A stretch of 64,000 nt of DNA from Cytophagales bacterium (GCA_004294445.1 REAZ01000021.1:17659-81658); one strand, 5' to 3'; positions 35,463-45,334 are shown, counted from the first letter of the stretch. Translations and numbers: made by a program. Notes: generated from the letters alone by a model not told the origin.

Positions 35463-36191
35463 TTACTGCAATGCTGCCATTACTTTCATTAGTTCTTCTT
35501 CATCGGCTACATACATATTGCCCGCATCGCTCACTGCTGGGTTAGAGAAAAGCACCAAATTATCGGCAAACTTTCGGGCAGAGGTATGAAATTCCCTTGC
35601 ACCCGTTATTGCCTTCAGCGTAGCAACATTAGTAGAACGGACTCCCGCGCCAGGCATGATGCTTATCCTTCCGTTTGCCCTGCTTACCAAACTTTTGAGC
35701 ATCTCTATTCCTTCGGGAGCAGTGGCGGCAAGCCCAGAAGTAAGTATCCTTTTGCAACCCGCATCAATGAGTGTTTCTAAGGCTTCGTAGGGGTTTGGTA
35801 CTGCATCAAAAACGCGATTGCAGGTGAGCTGCATAGGGTAGGCAATTTCTACCAAATACTTCATCTTATCGGCATCTATTTCCCCATAAACGGTCTGCAC
35901 GCCTACTGAAACGCCGTCGCAGTGCAGTTCTTTGCACATAAGTACATCATTTATAATGATATTCCACTCATCTTCGTCATAAAGATAGTTCATGCTACGA
36001 GGGCGAATAATTGGGTAAAGTTGGATAGCTACTCTTTCCCTCACCCGTTTGATGGTAGCATAAGACGGTGTAGTGCCACCCTCGATGGGGTTATCGCAAA
36101 GCTCGACTCTTACCGCCCCGACTTTTTCGGCTATGAGACAGCTTTGTATGCCAAAGGCACAAACTTCAAGGGCTGATTTTATTGTACTCAT
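35463..36191 (-). CDS. cutC: CutC family copper homeostasis protein
   Basis: TIM-barrel protein of the CutC family, 242 residues. Landmarks are EVCAFGIQSCLIAEKVGAVR with ELCDNPIEGGTTPSY, IRPRSMNYLYDEDE, CDGVSVGVQ, TCNRVFDAVPNPYEALE and RILTSGLAATAPEG, ending MPGAGVRSTNV. The family was linked to copper tolerance, though its biochemistry is unresolved. It is divergent from the degenerate ATPase gene. Confidence 0.93.
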   Translation of the reverse strand: MSTIKSALEVCAFGIQSCLIAEKVGAVRVELCDNPIEGGTTPSYATIKRVRERVAIQLYPIIRPRSMNYLYDEDEWNIIINDVLMCKELHCDGVSVGVQTVYGEIDADKMKYLVEIAYPMQLTCNRVFDAVPNPYEALETLIDAGCKRILTSGLAATAPEGIEMLKSLVSRANGRISIMPGAGVRSTNVATLKAITGAREFHTSARKFADNLVLFSNPAVSDAGNMYVADEEELMKVMAALQ

Positions 36192-36346
36192 TGTTGGGCT
36201 ATTTTATGTGATGTTTTTTTGTCCTATAAAAGTACCTCTTAGTTTTAGATTTAAAAAAATATCCATTAATTTTACCAATAATTTTATTCATTATTTATTT
36301 GGTTGGGCTGCAGTTCGGAAGTAGCTACTAATGACTAACAATACCT

Positions 36347-37360
36347 ATGTTACTAAAAATCAAAAATTTAGGAAGTATTAATCAGGCAGAAATTGACCTT
36401 GATAAAGCGTTAATATTGCTTTGTGGAGAGCATGATAGCTGGCAAAACTATTTGACTTATACCATCTATCATCTCTATAGCTTCGATACGAGTATATTTT
36501 TAGAGCTGACCAAACTTGCTTCTTTGGAGGATACTACGCAAGAAGCCAAAGAACTTATGAGCAAAAATAAGCTGGAAATTAAGCTATTAGAAAAAGTAGA
36601 TAGTTATTTTTTATCCTCGAAATATCAAATACTGGAAATGACAGCTTTATTTTTAAAACAAAAATTGGCAGCGTTTTTTGAGTCAGAAAATATCCTCATG
36701 CCCGATACGGAAATAGCTCTCGCTGCCGAAGACGAATTTATAAAAAAGCAAATCACGCTTTCTAATTATGAAACTCATTTTGGCAATATGCAAAAAGGCT
36801 ATTTTTTGACTGCCCACAAGCCCACAAAGTCCGATATTCTTACTTTTGAAGTTTCTCCGCAGCACCAATTTACGCCCGACCGCCTTGCAAGTGCCATAGC
36901 GCTGAATACTTTTATCAGCATGGTGCATAGCTTGCTTGGGGTGCAGCCGCAGGTATTTGAGCCAAAACAGAAGTTTGTTGCAAACTCTGACCAAGAGGTC
37001 AAGGATTTGGCAGAGAAAACTTCACCTTTTGCCTATTTAGCCGAAAAATTAGCCCAAATTTCCCCCGATTTTCAGTCGCTTATTTTTTACTTAAGGCATT
37101 TGGCACAGCCCAAAGACCTACTCATCATCAGGCAGCCAGAAAAAAATCTATACATAGACAATCAGGTGCTTATGGGTAATTTTATTGGCAATTTGGTAAA
37201 TCAGGGCTTTAAAGTAGTAACGAGTACGAACAGTATCCCTTTGGTAGAGGAGATAAAACGAATGACAGATACGGAGCAAAACGAAATACTTGCGACAGAA
37301 AGTACGATTTCTCTCTTTTTTACTCGAAAAATAGAATGGGCAAAATTTAGCAATAATTAA
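36347..37360 (+). CDS. Degenerate AAA/OLD-like ATPase (probable pseudoenzyme)
   Basis: 337 residues with the frame of an AAA_15/OLD-type ATPase but with its catalytic motifs gone. The N-terminus MLLKIKNLGSINQAEIDLDK leads into LILLCGEHDSWQNYL, where a Walker A (GxxxxGKS/T) is expected; no Lys-Ser/Thr remains. Near the C-terminus, LLIIRQPEKNLYIDNQVLMG aligns with the Walker B/DEPExxLHP region, with Asp-Glu replaced by Arg-Gln. GFKVVTSTNSIPLVEEI matches the THS switch region with TNS in its place. The frame is intact, so it is retained and presumably binds a partner or nucleic acid without hydrolysis. It ends 20 bp before pyrE and is probably co-transcribed. Confidence 0.68.
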   Translation: MLLKIKNLGSINQAEIDLDKALILLCGEHDSWQNYLTYTIYHLYSFDTSIFLELTKLASLEDTTQEAKELMSKNKLEIKLLEKVDSYFLSSKYQILEMTALFLKQKLAAFFESENILMPDTEIALAAEDEFIKKQITLSNYETHFGNMQKGYFLTAHKPTKSDILTFEVSPQHQFTPDRLASAIALNTFISMVHSLLGVQPQVFEPKQKFVANSDQEVKDLAEKTSPFAYLAEKLAQISPDFQSLIFYLRHLAQPKDLLIIRQPEKNLYIDNQVLMGNFIGNLVNQGFKVVTSTNSIPLVEEIKRMTDTEQNEILATESTISLFFTRKIEWAKFSNN

Positions 37361-37380
37361 ACAAAGGAAAAAATACAAAA

Positions 37381-38019
37381 ATGAGCCAAATAGCAAAGCA
37401 AGTAGCAAATATGCTCTTGGAAGTGGGGGCGGTAAAACTAAGCCCAAATCAACCTTTTACGTGGGCTTCGGGCTGGTTATCACCTATTTACTGTGATAAT
37501 CGTGTTGCCTTGTCGTTTCCCGAAGTAAGAACATTCATCAAAAAAGAGTTAGCAAGCCTCGTCAGGTTGCACTTCCCCGAAGTAGAGGCTATTGCGGGAG
37601 TAGCAACGGCTGGTATTCCACAAGGAGCATTGGTAGCCGATTTGTTGGAGTTGCCTTTCGTATATGTGCGCGCAAAGCCCAAAGAACATGGCATGGCAAA
37701 CCTCATAGAGGGAAAAGTAAGCCCGAACCAAAAAATAGTGGTGATAGAAGACCTTATTTCTACGGGGGGAAGTAGCCTAAAAGCGGTAAAAGCACTCCAA
37801 GAAGCGGGAGTAGAAGTCTTAGGTTTGCTGGCTATTTTTAGCTACGGATTTGAGCAAGCAAAGCAGGCTTTCGCGGAAAATAATGTTCCCTTTTATTCGC
37901 TAAGTAATTATGCAACTTTATTGGTAGAGGCAGTTTATAGGGATTATGTTTCTGAGGAAGACATGGCTTCTTTGCAACAGTGGCGTTTGCAGCCCGAAAA
38001 ATGGGGCAAAGAAGCCTAA
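37381..38019 (+). CDS. pyrE: Orotate phosphoribosyltransferase
   Basis: Converts orotate and PRPP to OMP in pyrimidine synthesis, 212 residues. The PRPP-binding motif VVIEDLISTGGSSLKA is present, with QPFTWASGWLSPIYCDNR near the N-terminus and the flexible catalytic loop RAKPKEHG. Length is normal. It follows the degenerate ATPase by 20 bp and converges with the amine oxidase gene. Confidence 0.96.
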   Translation: MSQIAKQVANMLLEVGAVKLSPNQPFTWASGWLSPIYCDNRVALSFPEVRTFIKKELASLVRLHFPEVEAIAGVATAGIPQGALVADLLELPFVYVRAKPKEHGMANLIEGKVSPNQKIVVIEDLISTGGSSLKAVKALQEAGVEVLGLLAIFSYGFEQAKQAFAENNVPFYSLSNYATLLVEAVYRDYVSEEDMASLQQWRLQPEKWGKEA

Positions 38020-38040
38020 ATTTCATCTAAAATAATTCAT

Positions 38041-39234
38041 TTATCGCATCTGAAATAAGGGTACTAAAGATTTACTGCCGCTAATCACTTTGGCAGCCAA
38101 CTCTCCCAAAGCAGGTCCGTGCTTATAGCCATGCCCAGAGCCGCCACCTAAAAACCAGCAATTAGCTGCTTCGGGGTGCGTGTCCAAAATGAAGTTCCCA
38201 TCGGGGGAGTTTTCGTAGTGGCAAACACGATTTTCAATTAGTGGAGCATTTGCCAAAGATGGAAAGCGATGTGCCATAAAAGCAGTTGCTTTTTTATATA
38301 CTTCCATATTCATCATGCGACTTCCGTTGGTCGGCTCAAAGATTTCTCCACGTTGGTCGACCCCAACTTTAAAACCTCTGTAGGCATTTTTGGGGATGCC
38401 ATAGTAAAAATCTTTGCCATCTAAATCTACCCAAACGGGCATTTCATCAAAAAGGCAGGAATGTGTGGCTGGCACACCCAAATAATAGGCTTCTTGCTTA
38501 GTGCAGGTAATTATTTTACCCAACACTTCGGGGAATAACTGCCCTAACCAAGAACCGCAAGCAAAAACAAAGCTATCTGCTACAAAAGTTTCTCCGTTTG
38601 AAAGCAAGACAGAGTCCATTTTTCCGTTTCGAATCGAGGAAGGCTTTGCAGAAGCATTTACATAGTTTCCGCCTTCCCTCACAAAAGCCTCCATCACCGC
38701 TCCGCAGCCCTCTCTTGCCTTTAGGTAACCGCCGTAGGGGTCAAAAACGAGGTGATGCAAATCTGAAGTATTGATGTGTGGAAATTTTTTTGAGGCTTCT
38801 TTTGTAGAAAAATATTGGTACGATAGCCCATGTTTTTGCATGAAAGGCTGTGTAGCTTCTATCATTTCGGGCTTGTCTTCATAGCAAAACCAAAGAATAC
38901 CCGTATTGAAAAAAAGCGATTTATTCCAAAGTTTTTGATGCGATTCCCACAGCTCCAATGCCCTGACATTGAGGTCGAAATAAGTTTCATTTGCTCCGTA
39001 GGTAGAGCGAGTAACGCGCGTTTCATCGCCAGAAGTAGAGCGAGAGTTGCCCGCCCCCCAAGCGTCTATGAGTGTAACCTTGAAGCCCGCACGCAATAGC
39101 CACAGGGCAGTCCAACCGCCAAAGGCTCCCGCACCCACAACGGCAATGCTTGCATGCGCATCGAGCAAAGGTGCAAATCTTTCTGTCTTATGGTCGGTAG
39201 TGGTTCGGGGGGCAAAAGTAGCTTGTTCCATCAT
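38041..39234 (-). CDS. FAD-dependent amine oxidase (SolA/sarcosine-oxidase family)
   Basis: 397-residue flavoenzyme of the DAO superfamily. The FAD motif GAGAFGGWTALWLLRAG (GxGxxG near residue 34) is followed by AGNSRSTSGDETRVTRSTYG, as in N-methyltryptophan and monomeric sarcosine oxidases. The C-terminal CHYENSPDGNFILDTHPEA includes the Cys position that carries covalent FAD in that family, and GGSGHGYKHGPALGELAA closes the domain. It would oxidise an N-methyl or primary amine with release of H2O2. Substrate unknown; no operon partner. Confidence 0.88.
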   Translation of the reverse strand: MMEQATFAPRTTTDHKTERFAPLLDAHASIAVVGAGAFGGWTALWLLRAGFKVTLIDAWGAGNSRSTSGDETRVTRSTYGANETYFDLNVRALELWESHQKLWNKSLFFNTGILWFCYEDKPEMIEATQPFMQKHGLSYQYFSTKEASKKFPHINTSDLHHLVFDPYGGYLKAREGCGAVMEAFVREGGNYVNASAKPSSIRNGKMDSVLLSNGETFVADSFVFACGSWLGQLFPEVLGKIITCTKQEAYYLGVPATHSCLFDEMPVWVDLDGKDFYYGIPKNAYRGFKVGVDQRGEIFEPTNGSRMMNMEVYKKATAFMAHRFPSLANAPLIENRVCHYENSPDGNFILDTHPEAANCWFLGGGSGHGYKHGPALGELAAKVISGSKSLVPLFQMR

Positions 39235-39325
39235 TTTTCTGATACAAATTTAAAGTTGTGATAAGATTGCCAAATTTACGCAAAGACAAATAAACACAAA
39301 AACTAAAATTGGTGTTTATTTTTTC

Positions 39326-39333
39326 TACATTTG
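39326..39333 (+). promoter_or_regulatory. Bacteroidota-type -7 element for the Smr-selD operon
   Basis: TACATTTG matches TAnnTTTG, 46 bp before the ATG at 39380. It probably drives the Smr-domain gene and selD, perhaps also the aminopeptidase gene. Confidence 0.5.
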
Positions 39334-39379
39334 TATCGTATTTTTTCATTTAGTAAAGTAATTAAAATTTTTGAAGGCT

Positions 39380-40348
39380 ATGCACGTAGGAGACAGAGTA
39401 AGACTCATACATTATAAACAAGAGGGCATCATTACCAACTTTTTACCTGATAATGTCATAGAGGTAGAGATAGAAGACGGTTTTCGGATTCCTGTTTTAC
39501 AAAATGAAGTAGCAATGATAGCTATGGAAGAGAGTATTGTTTTCAGAGACAAACGCAAGAGAAATAATGAGATAGATACCATACCCGAAAAAGTGGTGGG
39601 CGAAATAGGTTTTTTCCTTGTCTTTATTCCTATTAACGATAAGCAACTTACTGTTAATCTGGTAAATAACACAGAAATAGATATTCTGTTTACTATTGGT
39701 GAACTCAAAAATGATAGCTACGGCGGCATTGCGGCGGGACATCTGAAGCGTAAATCTTTCCAAAAAGTAGAAGAAGCAAATTTGGAACGCTTTGAAAAAT
39801 GGTCGCCTTTGCTCATACAAGCCCTTATTTTTAGGCATGGCTTCGGCACACCCAAAGAGCCACTTACACGCAAAATAGTCTTCAATGCAACTAATTTTTT
39901 CAAAAGTAAGAAAAAATCACCTCTTTTAGATAAGGAAGGCTATGTGTTCCAGATAGACCAGCAAGTAGCCCCTATCGAGGCAACCAAAATCAAGGAAAGT
40001 ATGCTTTCTGCCAACGAGCCACCAAAGGAAAAAGTAATAGAAAAAATAATACTTCCTCCCAAGTATAAAAATAGAGAAATAGACCTACACATAGAAAAAT
40101 TATCGGATAAGGCAGATAAGATGAATGCAGGTGAAATGCTTGCTTTGCAAATAGATACCTTTGAAAAACAATTAGATAAAGCTATTTTTGAAAATGTAGG
40201 TGAGGTAATTTTTATTCACGGTGTCGGCAACGGTACGCTCAGAACTGAAATCCAACGCAGACTGAGCAAGCATAAAAATGTTGCTTATTTTCAAGATGCG
40301 CAAAAAGAAAAATTTGGCTATGGAGCTACTTCAGCTAAAATAAAATAG
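39380..40348 (+). CDS. Smr-domain protein with DUF2027 N-terminus
   Basis: 322 residues from the ATG at 39380. The N-terminal part [20 protein letters not shown] is an SH3-like segment of the DUF2027 type typical of Bacteroidota. The middle region is beta-rich. The C-terminus (IDLHIEKL ... [14 protein letters not shown]) is an Smr domain, an endonuclease or nucleic-acid-binding fold named after MutS2. The HGxGxGxLR signature is complete. Smr domains nick DNA or cleave RNA at stalled or collided ribosomes; which applies here is unknown. selD follows after 5 bp. Confidence 0.88.
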   Translation: MHVGDRVRLIHYKQEGIITNFLPDNVIEVEIEDGFRIPVLQNEVAMIAMEESIVFRDKRKRNNEIDTIPEKVVGEIGFFLVFIPINDKQLTVNLVNNTEIDILFTIGELKNDSYGGIAAGHLKRKSFQKVEEANLERFEKWSPLLIQALIFRHGFGTPKEPLTRKIVFNATNFFKSKKKSPLLDKEGYVFQIDQQVAPIEATKIKESMLSANEPPKEKVIEKIILPPKYKNREIDLHIEKLSDKADKMNAGEMLALQIDTFEKQLDKAIFENVGEVIFIHGVGNGTLRTEIQRRLSKHKNVAYFQDAQKEKFGYGATSAKIK

Positions 40349-40353
40349 AAGTC

Positions 40354-41397
40354 ATGGAAAATATCAAACTTACCCAATACAGTCATGGTGCTGGTTGTGG
40401 CTGCAAGATTTCCCCGCAAATCTTGGATACTATTCTTAAAAGTAATACGCACTATGTCGCACCTCCGCAACTTTTGGTAGGCAATGCAAGCAAAGACGAT
40501 GCAGCAGTGTATGAACTGGACAGCGAAAACTGCATCATTAGCACTACAGATTTTTTTATGCCTATAGTAGATGATGCCTACGATTTTGGGCGAATAGCTT
40601 CCGCAAATGCCATTAGCGATATTTATGCGATGGGAGGCACGCCTCTGATGGCGATTGCGATTTTGGGCTGGACTATCGATAAACTGCCCCCCGAACTTGC
40701 AGCACGAGTATTGGAGGGCAGTCGCTTTACCTGTAGTGAGGCTGGGATTCCGCTGGCGGGTGGGCATAGCATTGACTGCCCCGAACCTATCTTTGGCTTG
40801 GCAGTTACGGGCATCGTGCCTAAGGCAAACCTCAAACGCAATGACACTGCTACCGCAGGTTGCTTGCTCTACCTTACAAAACCCTTAGGTGTAGGCATAC
40901 TAAGTACTGCACAGAAAAAGGATATTCTAAAACCCGAACACGCACACATAGCCCCCCAACAGATGATGAAACTCAATAAAATTGGGGCAGATTTGGGCAA
41001 ATTATCCTCCGTAAAGGCACTCACAGATGTTACAGGTTTTGGGCTGTTGGGGCATTTGAGAGAGATGTGCGAGGGCAGTGGACTAAGTGCGGAAATAGAT
41101 TTTCAATCAATTCCTATCTTGCCTTTTGTGGCTGATTATCTGGCACAAAAGTCTTTCCCTGGGGGGACAGTAAGAAATTGGAATAGCTATGGACACCTCA
41201 TTCACTTCGAGAATGAAGCGGAAGCACTTCACCAAAGGCATATTTTAGCTGACCCCCAAACAAGCGGCGGCTTGCTGATTGCAGTGGAGCCAAGTGGAGA
41301 AACTGCCGTAAAAGAAATTTTTGAAAAATATGACTTAGACTTGAAACCGATAGGCAGGTTGTTACCAAAAAATGAGCGATTAGTGGTGGTAAAATAA
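40354..41397 (+). CDS. selD: Selenide, water dikinase (selenophosphate synthase)
   Basis: Makes selenophosphate from selenide and ATP, the selenium donor for selenocysteine and 2-selenouridine. 347 residues, normal length. Residues 12-18 (GAGCGCK) carry Cys15 and Lys18, equivalent to the essential Cys17 and Lys20 of E. coli SelD, so this is the Cys and not the Sec form. Later landmarks are [44 protein letters not shown] and [12 protein letters not shown]. No selA, selB, Sec-tRNA or mnmH gene is in the window, so its client pathway lies elsewhere. It is 5 bp after the Smr gene. Confidence 0.97.
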   Translation: MENIKLTQYSHGAGCGCKISPQILDTILKSNTHYVAPPQLLVGNASKDDAAVYELDSENCIISTTDFFMPIVDDAYDFGRIASANAISDIYAMGGTPLMAIAILGWTIDKLPPELAARVLEGSRFTCSEAGIPLAGGHSIDCPEPIFGLAVTGIVPKANLKRNDTATAGCLLYLTKPLGVGILSTAQKKDILKPEHAHIAPQQMMKLNKIGADLGKLSSVKALTDVTGFGLLGHLREMCEGSGLSAEIDFQSIPILPFVADYLAQKSFPGGTVRNWNSYGHLIHFENEAEALHQRHILADPQTSGGLLIAVEPSGETAVKEIFEKYDLDLKPIGRLLPKNERLVVVK

Positions 41398-41426
41398 AAG
41401 TAAAAACAGGTTCTTTGTAGTAAGAA

Positions 41427-42467
41427 ATGAAGAAAAAAACACTTTACGCCTCATTACTCATTATTTTCGTGCTTGTTTGGTGGCAGTACGAACTTGTGAG
41501 TTATGGACTTATGCAGGCTCAGGGACAGTTCAAAATATTATTTACCGCCAAGCCAATAAGCGAAGTATTGGCAGACAAGAATTTCCCTGATTCCCTCAAA
41601 GCCAAATTACTATTGATTCAAGAAATAAAGAAATTCGCCATAGACTCTCTGGGGATTCGTCCTTCGGGAAGTTATGAGGAGTTCTACGACCAGCAAGGGA
41701 AGCCTATTTTGTGGACGCTCACTGCTTGCGAGCCTTTTCGCTTGGTAGCAAAGGAATGGAGTTTTCCTTTTATTGGTAGTTTTTCCTATAAAGGCTTTTT
41801 CGACTACCAGAAATTGGAAAAAGAAGAACAAGAACTAAAACAGCAAGGCTTTGATACAGAGATAGATGAAGTAAGTGCTTGGTCGACTTTGGGCTACCTC
41901 AATGACCCCGTACTGTCAAGTATGCTGAGGCGAGGGACGGGCAGTTTGGCAAATTTAATTATCCACGAATTAACGCATGGCACGCTGTTTATCAAAGATG
42001 ATTTGACGTATAATGAAAATCTGGCAAATTTTGTGGGTAACGAAGGGGCTATCCGCTTTCTGAAATATAAGCATGGAGAAAACTCAATCGAGCTAAATAA
42101 ATACTTGGCAGCACGTTCCGATAGGCAAATCCTCAACGATTTTTTGCTCAAATCTGCCAAACGCTTAGATTCTCTTTATAAAACTTACGACAGCGTGGCA
42201 GTAGGCGAACCTGACGGTGAGTTTGCAAAAAAGAAAAGCCAGAAAGATTTATTTATCAAAAACATGATTTCTTCTTTGGATACTGTTCGTTTTCAAGGAG
42301 ATAACTATTCAGATTATTTCAAAGATTATACGCCAAACAATGCTTTTTTCATAGGTTTTCTCACTTATAACGAAAAGCAAAATATGTTTGAACAAGAGTT
42401 TAAACATAAGTTTGGGAATGACTTTAAAAGCTATATGACATACCTCAAAGACAAATATGAGCGATAG
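41427..42467 (+). CDS. Membrane-anchored zinc aminopeptidase (PF10023 type)
   Basis: 346 residues with an N-terminal membrane anchor (LYASLLIIFVLVWWQYEL). The zinc site is in LANLIIHELTHGTLFIKDDL, where HELTH gives two His ligands and the Glu base, followed by YNENLANFVGNEGA, which supplies the third acidic ligand. The layout matches the predicted aminopeptidases of PF10023. The active site faces the periplasm. It follows selD by 29 bp and may share its operon. Its substrate is unknown. Confidence 0.88.
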   Translation: MKKKTLYASLLIIFVLVWWQYELVSYGLMQAQGQFKILFTAKPISEVLADKNFPDSLKAKLLLIQEIKKFAIDSLGIRPSGSYEEFYDQQGKPILWTLTACEPFRLVAKEWSFPFIGSFSYKGFFDYQKLEKEEQELKQQGFDTEIDEVSAWSTLGYLNDPVLSSMLRRGTGSLANLIIHELTHGTLFIKDDLTYNENLANFVGNEGAIRFLKYKHGENSIELNKYLAARSDRQILNDFLLKSAKRLDSLYKTYDSVAVGEPDGEFAKKKSQKDLFIKNMISSLDTVRFQGDNYSDYFKDYTPNNAFFIGFLTYNEKQNMFEQEFKHKFGNDFKSYMTYLKDKYER

Positions 42468-42539
42468 TAGCTTACATTATTTCTTTTATAACTACTTAAT
42501 AATAAGTGTTTTAAATGAAATCATAATTTATAATTTGCA

Positions 42540-42965
42540 TCAGTAGCCAATCTTCAGATAGCTCCACCCCGCTTCTTGTTTCTGCACCACTTCAAAAACC
42601 CCCGAAGGCACAGTAGTACAAATAGGAATGAGCTTATCTTTGGAGATTTTGCGTTCGTTCATTGTATTTTCGCAAGCTGCCCAAATCACGCCATTTTTTG
42701 CATATTCTTCTACTTCTTTCTGATAAGCCGTTCTTTCACCTACTAAAAGATAGATGCCCGCACTATGGCAAACTACTTCTATCTTGGCGTTAGGGGCTGC
42801 TTTTTTGAGATTGCCAACCTGCCTGATGAGCATACGATAAATAGCAGTATCGCCGCTTACTAACTGTAAAACGATTTTGTGCTTTTTTGTGCTGACAACT
42901 TGTGCCTTATTTTCAAAAGAAACCAAAGATAATGAGATGAATATCAGCAAGAAAAATGTTTTCAT
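42540..42965 (-). CDS. Exported DsrE/DsrF-like protein
   Basis: 141 residues with a signal peptide (FFLLIFISLSLVSFENKA). The body (HKIVLQLVSGDTAIYRMLIRQVGNLKKAAPNAKIEVVCHSAGIYLL) has the alpha/beta DsrE fold, with a conserved Cys in VCHSAG and a second in WAACENTM. Cytoplasmic DsrE proteins relay sulfur; an exported version, as here, is common in Bacteroidota and uncharacterised. Isolated gene on the minus strand. Confidence 0.82.
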   Translation of the reverse strand: MKTFFLLIFISLSLVSFENKAQVVSTKKHKIVLQLVSGDTAIYRMLIRQVGNLKKAAPNAKIEVVCHSAGIYLLVGERTAYQKEVEEYAKNGVIWAACENTMNERKISKDKLIPICTTVPSGVFEVVQKQEAGWSYLKIGY

Positions 42966-43062
42966 ACGCCTTTTATATATTTACATGAATTAATGAAACC
43001 AAATTATCTTGTAAAGATGTTTATTTTATGCTATAAAAAAGTATAAACTTCTAAAAATTAAT

Positions 43063-43070
43063 TATTTTTG
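43063..43070 (+). promoter_or_regulatory. Bacteroidota-type -7 element for the histidine kinase gene
   Basis: TATTTTTG matches TAnnTTTG, 64 bp before the ATG at 43135. Confidence 0.45.
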
Positions 43071-43134
43071 CCATAATTATTAGCACAAATGTTGTGTACG
43101 GGTATTCTTGACGAATCTCTCTTAATTCTATCTA

Positions 43135-44373
43135 ATGAAATTTTTTTACTTATCGTTTTGTAGTATAGCTCTTTTTTTGATTGTTGGGAAAAGTTATGCA
43201 CAAAAAACGAAAATTGATAGCTTAAAAAAAGCAATAACTACTTCTAAATCAGACTCTAACAAAGTAAATATGCTAAACCAATTAGCATACGAATTTGTCA
43301 TCGACCAGCCTGACCAAGCAAAACTTAATGCTGAAAAAGCCCTTGAACTCGCCAATCAGCTACATTTTTCGGCGGCAGCCCACACAAGCAAGCAATATAT
43401 CATTTTGGCAAATAGGTATTTAGACAAGCAAGCTAACTTTCGGACATTGGCAATCCTAATGATGTTTTTGATGGGAGGGTTAGCGTATTTATTTTTTAAA
43501 AACCAAAGAAACCAAATGCGTGGTGAAATAGACGCAGCAGGGTTAATGGCAGATTTAGATGCTCTTAGGATGGAACTACATGAAAAAGAAGAAGAGCTAA
43601 AGCAGCAAAGAGAAGAGTTTGATGCCTTGCACAGTGACTTGGACTCCAAGATAAAAGACCGAACTATAGAGCTACAGAGTGCGGCAGAAAACTTGATACA
43701 GAGGAATAAAGATTTAGAAGAATTTTCTTACATTGTTTCTCATAACTTGCGTGCGCCCGTAGCCAATATGTTGGGCTTGGCTTCCCTTTTCAAAAGAACG
43801 GAACTTTCCGAGGAGCAGCATAAAGAGCTTGTGCCACATCTGGAAGATTCCGCTAAGAGATTAGATACTACTATCAGAGATTTGAACGAAGTGCTTTCCA
43901 TTCGCAACAGTGCGATGAAAAATCGCGAACATATCAATTTGGCAGACACACTTGGCTTTATCGAAAAAAGTCTGAAAAACGAAATTTATGAAAATAAGGT
44001 AGAAATTGAAACTGATTTCTCAAAAACGCCTATACTTTATACAGTAAGAGGGTATTTGGAGAGCATTTTATATAATCTGCTATCCAATGCTATCAAATAT
44101 CGCTCGCCAGAGAGATTTCCTCATATTAGCCTAAGCACACATACGGAGAACGATTACGATTGCTTGATTGTAAGCGATAACGGACTTGGTATAGACTTGA
44201 AAACAGGCACTTACAAAATATTCGGTTTGTACCAACGGATGCACACACATACCGAAGGAAAGGGTTTTGGGCTATATTTGGTGCAGACACAGGTAGAGTC
44301 GCTGAACGGCAAAATAGAGGTAGAAAGCGAAATAGGGCAAGGAACTACGTTTAAAGTATATTTGAAAAAATGA
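43135..44373 (+). CDS. Membrane sensor histidine kinase with short TPR sensor
   Basis: 412 residues. A signal peptide (residues 1-22) is followed by a short exported segment with at most one or two TPR-like helices (QPDQAKLNAEKALELANQLH). A single transmembrane helix spans about 104-121 and a coiled coil about 130-195. The HisKA domain has the phosphorylated His203 in FSYIVSHNLRAPVANM, and the HATPase domain has NAIKYRSPE, DNGLGID and GKGFGLYL. Related kinases in this phylum carry long TPR arrays, so the sensor here looks reduced. No response regulator is adjacent. Its stop overlaps the epimerase start by 4 bp (ATGA). Confidence 0.92.
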   Translation: MKFFYLSFCSIALFLIVGKSYAQKTKIDSLKKAITTSKSDSNKVNMLNQLAYEFVIDQPDQAKLNAEKALELANQLHFSAAAHTSKQYIILANRYLDKQANFRTLAILMMFLMGGLAYLFFKNQRNQMRGEIDAAGLMADLDALRMELHEKEEELKQQREEFDALHSDLDSKIKDRTIELQSAAENLIQRNKDLEEFSYIVSHNLRAPVANMLGLASLFKRTELSEEQHKELVPHLEDSAKRLDTTIRDLNEVLSIRNSAMKNREHINLADTLGFIEKSLKNEIYENKVEIETDFSKTPILYTVRGYLESILYNLLSNAIKYRSPERFPHISLSTHTENDYDCLIVSDNGLGIDLKTGTYKIFGLYQRMHTHTEGKGFGLYLVQTQVESLNGKIEVESEIGQGTTFKVYLKK

Positions 44374-45236
44374 TTTACACGATACAAAATGATAAATTAC
44401 GCCTTGCTGTAAAAAATACGGGGGCTGAAATGACAAGCCTCTATAATATTAAGCAGCAGTTGGAATATCTTTGGCAAGGCAATCCAAGCATTTGGAACGG
44501 GCAAGCCTACAACCTTTTTCCTGTAGTTTGTGCATTGGCAAACGACCAATTTGCGCACAATGGCAAAACTTATACCCTTCAAAAGCATGGTTTTGCAAGA
44601 AAAATGGAATTTGAATTGGTAGAACAGACAGCAGAAAGTTTGACTTTGCTGCTTTCCGAAACACCTCAAACACTCGCGCAGTACCCTTTTGAGTTTCGCT
44701 TGCTTATTACCTATCGTTTAGAGGAAAATAAAATTTTCCATAGCTTTCGGGTAGAAAATACAAACAAAGAAACCATGTATTTCTCGGTAGGAGGGCATCC
44801 CGCCTTCAATTTGGCTGTTTTTGAGGGAGAAACCATCGAGGATTATTATCTGGAATTTGAAAAAAACGAAACATTAAGCAGATTAGTAGATAAAACGGGT
44901 TTTTTGAAAGACCACGATTTGTACTTAGCTAATGAAAAAATAATACCTATCAAAGCAGATACTTTCAAAGACGATGCGTTAGTTTTTGGCGATTTGAAGT
45001 CCGAAAATATATTTATCAAAAATAAAAAAGGTAATTATCAGGTAAAAGTTAATATCGGCGAATTTCCGTATTTGGGCTTGTGGGCAAAAGAAAATGCACC
45101 TTATGTCTGTATAGAGCCTTGGCAAGGCATTCCTGATGCCCCCGAAGGCTACGCAGCTATGAGCATGAAAAAAGGAATTGTGAGCCTTGCGGCAGGTGAG
45201 GCTTGGGAAAAGAAATTTGTAATTGAGATTTTTTAA
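44370..45236 (+). CDS. Aldose 1-epimerase family protein, LacX type
   Basis: 288 residues of the galactose-mutarotase fold. The N-terminus LRLAVKNTGAEMTSLYNIK precedes EYLWQGNPSIWNGQAYNLFP. HGFARKMEFEL and VGGHPAFNLAV carry the conserved histidines and the C-terminal CIEPWQGIPDAPEGYAAMSM the acidic catalytic residue. LacX-type proteins are thought to mutarotate sugars or sugar phosphates. It overlaps the histidine kinase gene by 4 bp, so the two are co-translated, though a functional link is not evident. Confidence 0.9.
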   Translation: MIYTIQNDKLRLAVKNTGAEMTSLYNIKQQLEYLWQGNPSIWNGQAYNLFPVVCALANDQFAHNGKTYTLQKHGFARKMEFELVEQTAESLTLLLSETPQTLAQYPFEFRLLITYRLEENKIFHSFRVENTNKETMYFSVGGHPAFNLAVFEGETIEDYYLEFEKNETLSRLVDKTGFLKDHDLYLANEKIIPIKADTFKDDALVFGDLKSENIFIKNKKGNYQVKVNIGEFPYLGLWAKENAPYVCIEPWQGIPDAPEGYAAMSMKKGIVSLAAGEAWEKKFVIEIF

Positions 45237-45334
45237 CACATTATTTTGAGCAAAATACTTCTTTTCAGTGTTTATTTGTAAAACCATCGGCTCAGGCTTA
45301 TAATAACTGGAAAATATCTAATTAAAATAACATA

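Noticed and set aside
40354..41397. Selenocysteine-containing SelD
   Set aside because: The catalytic position is a Cys codon and no in-frame TGA or SECIS is seen.
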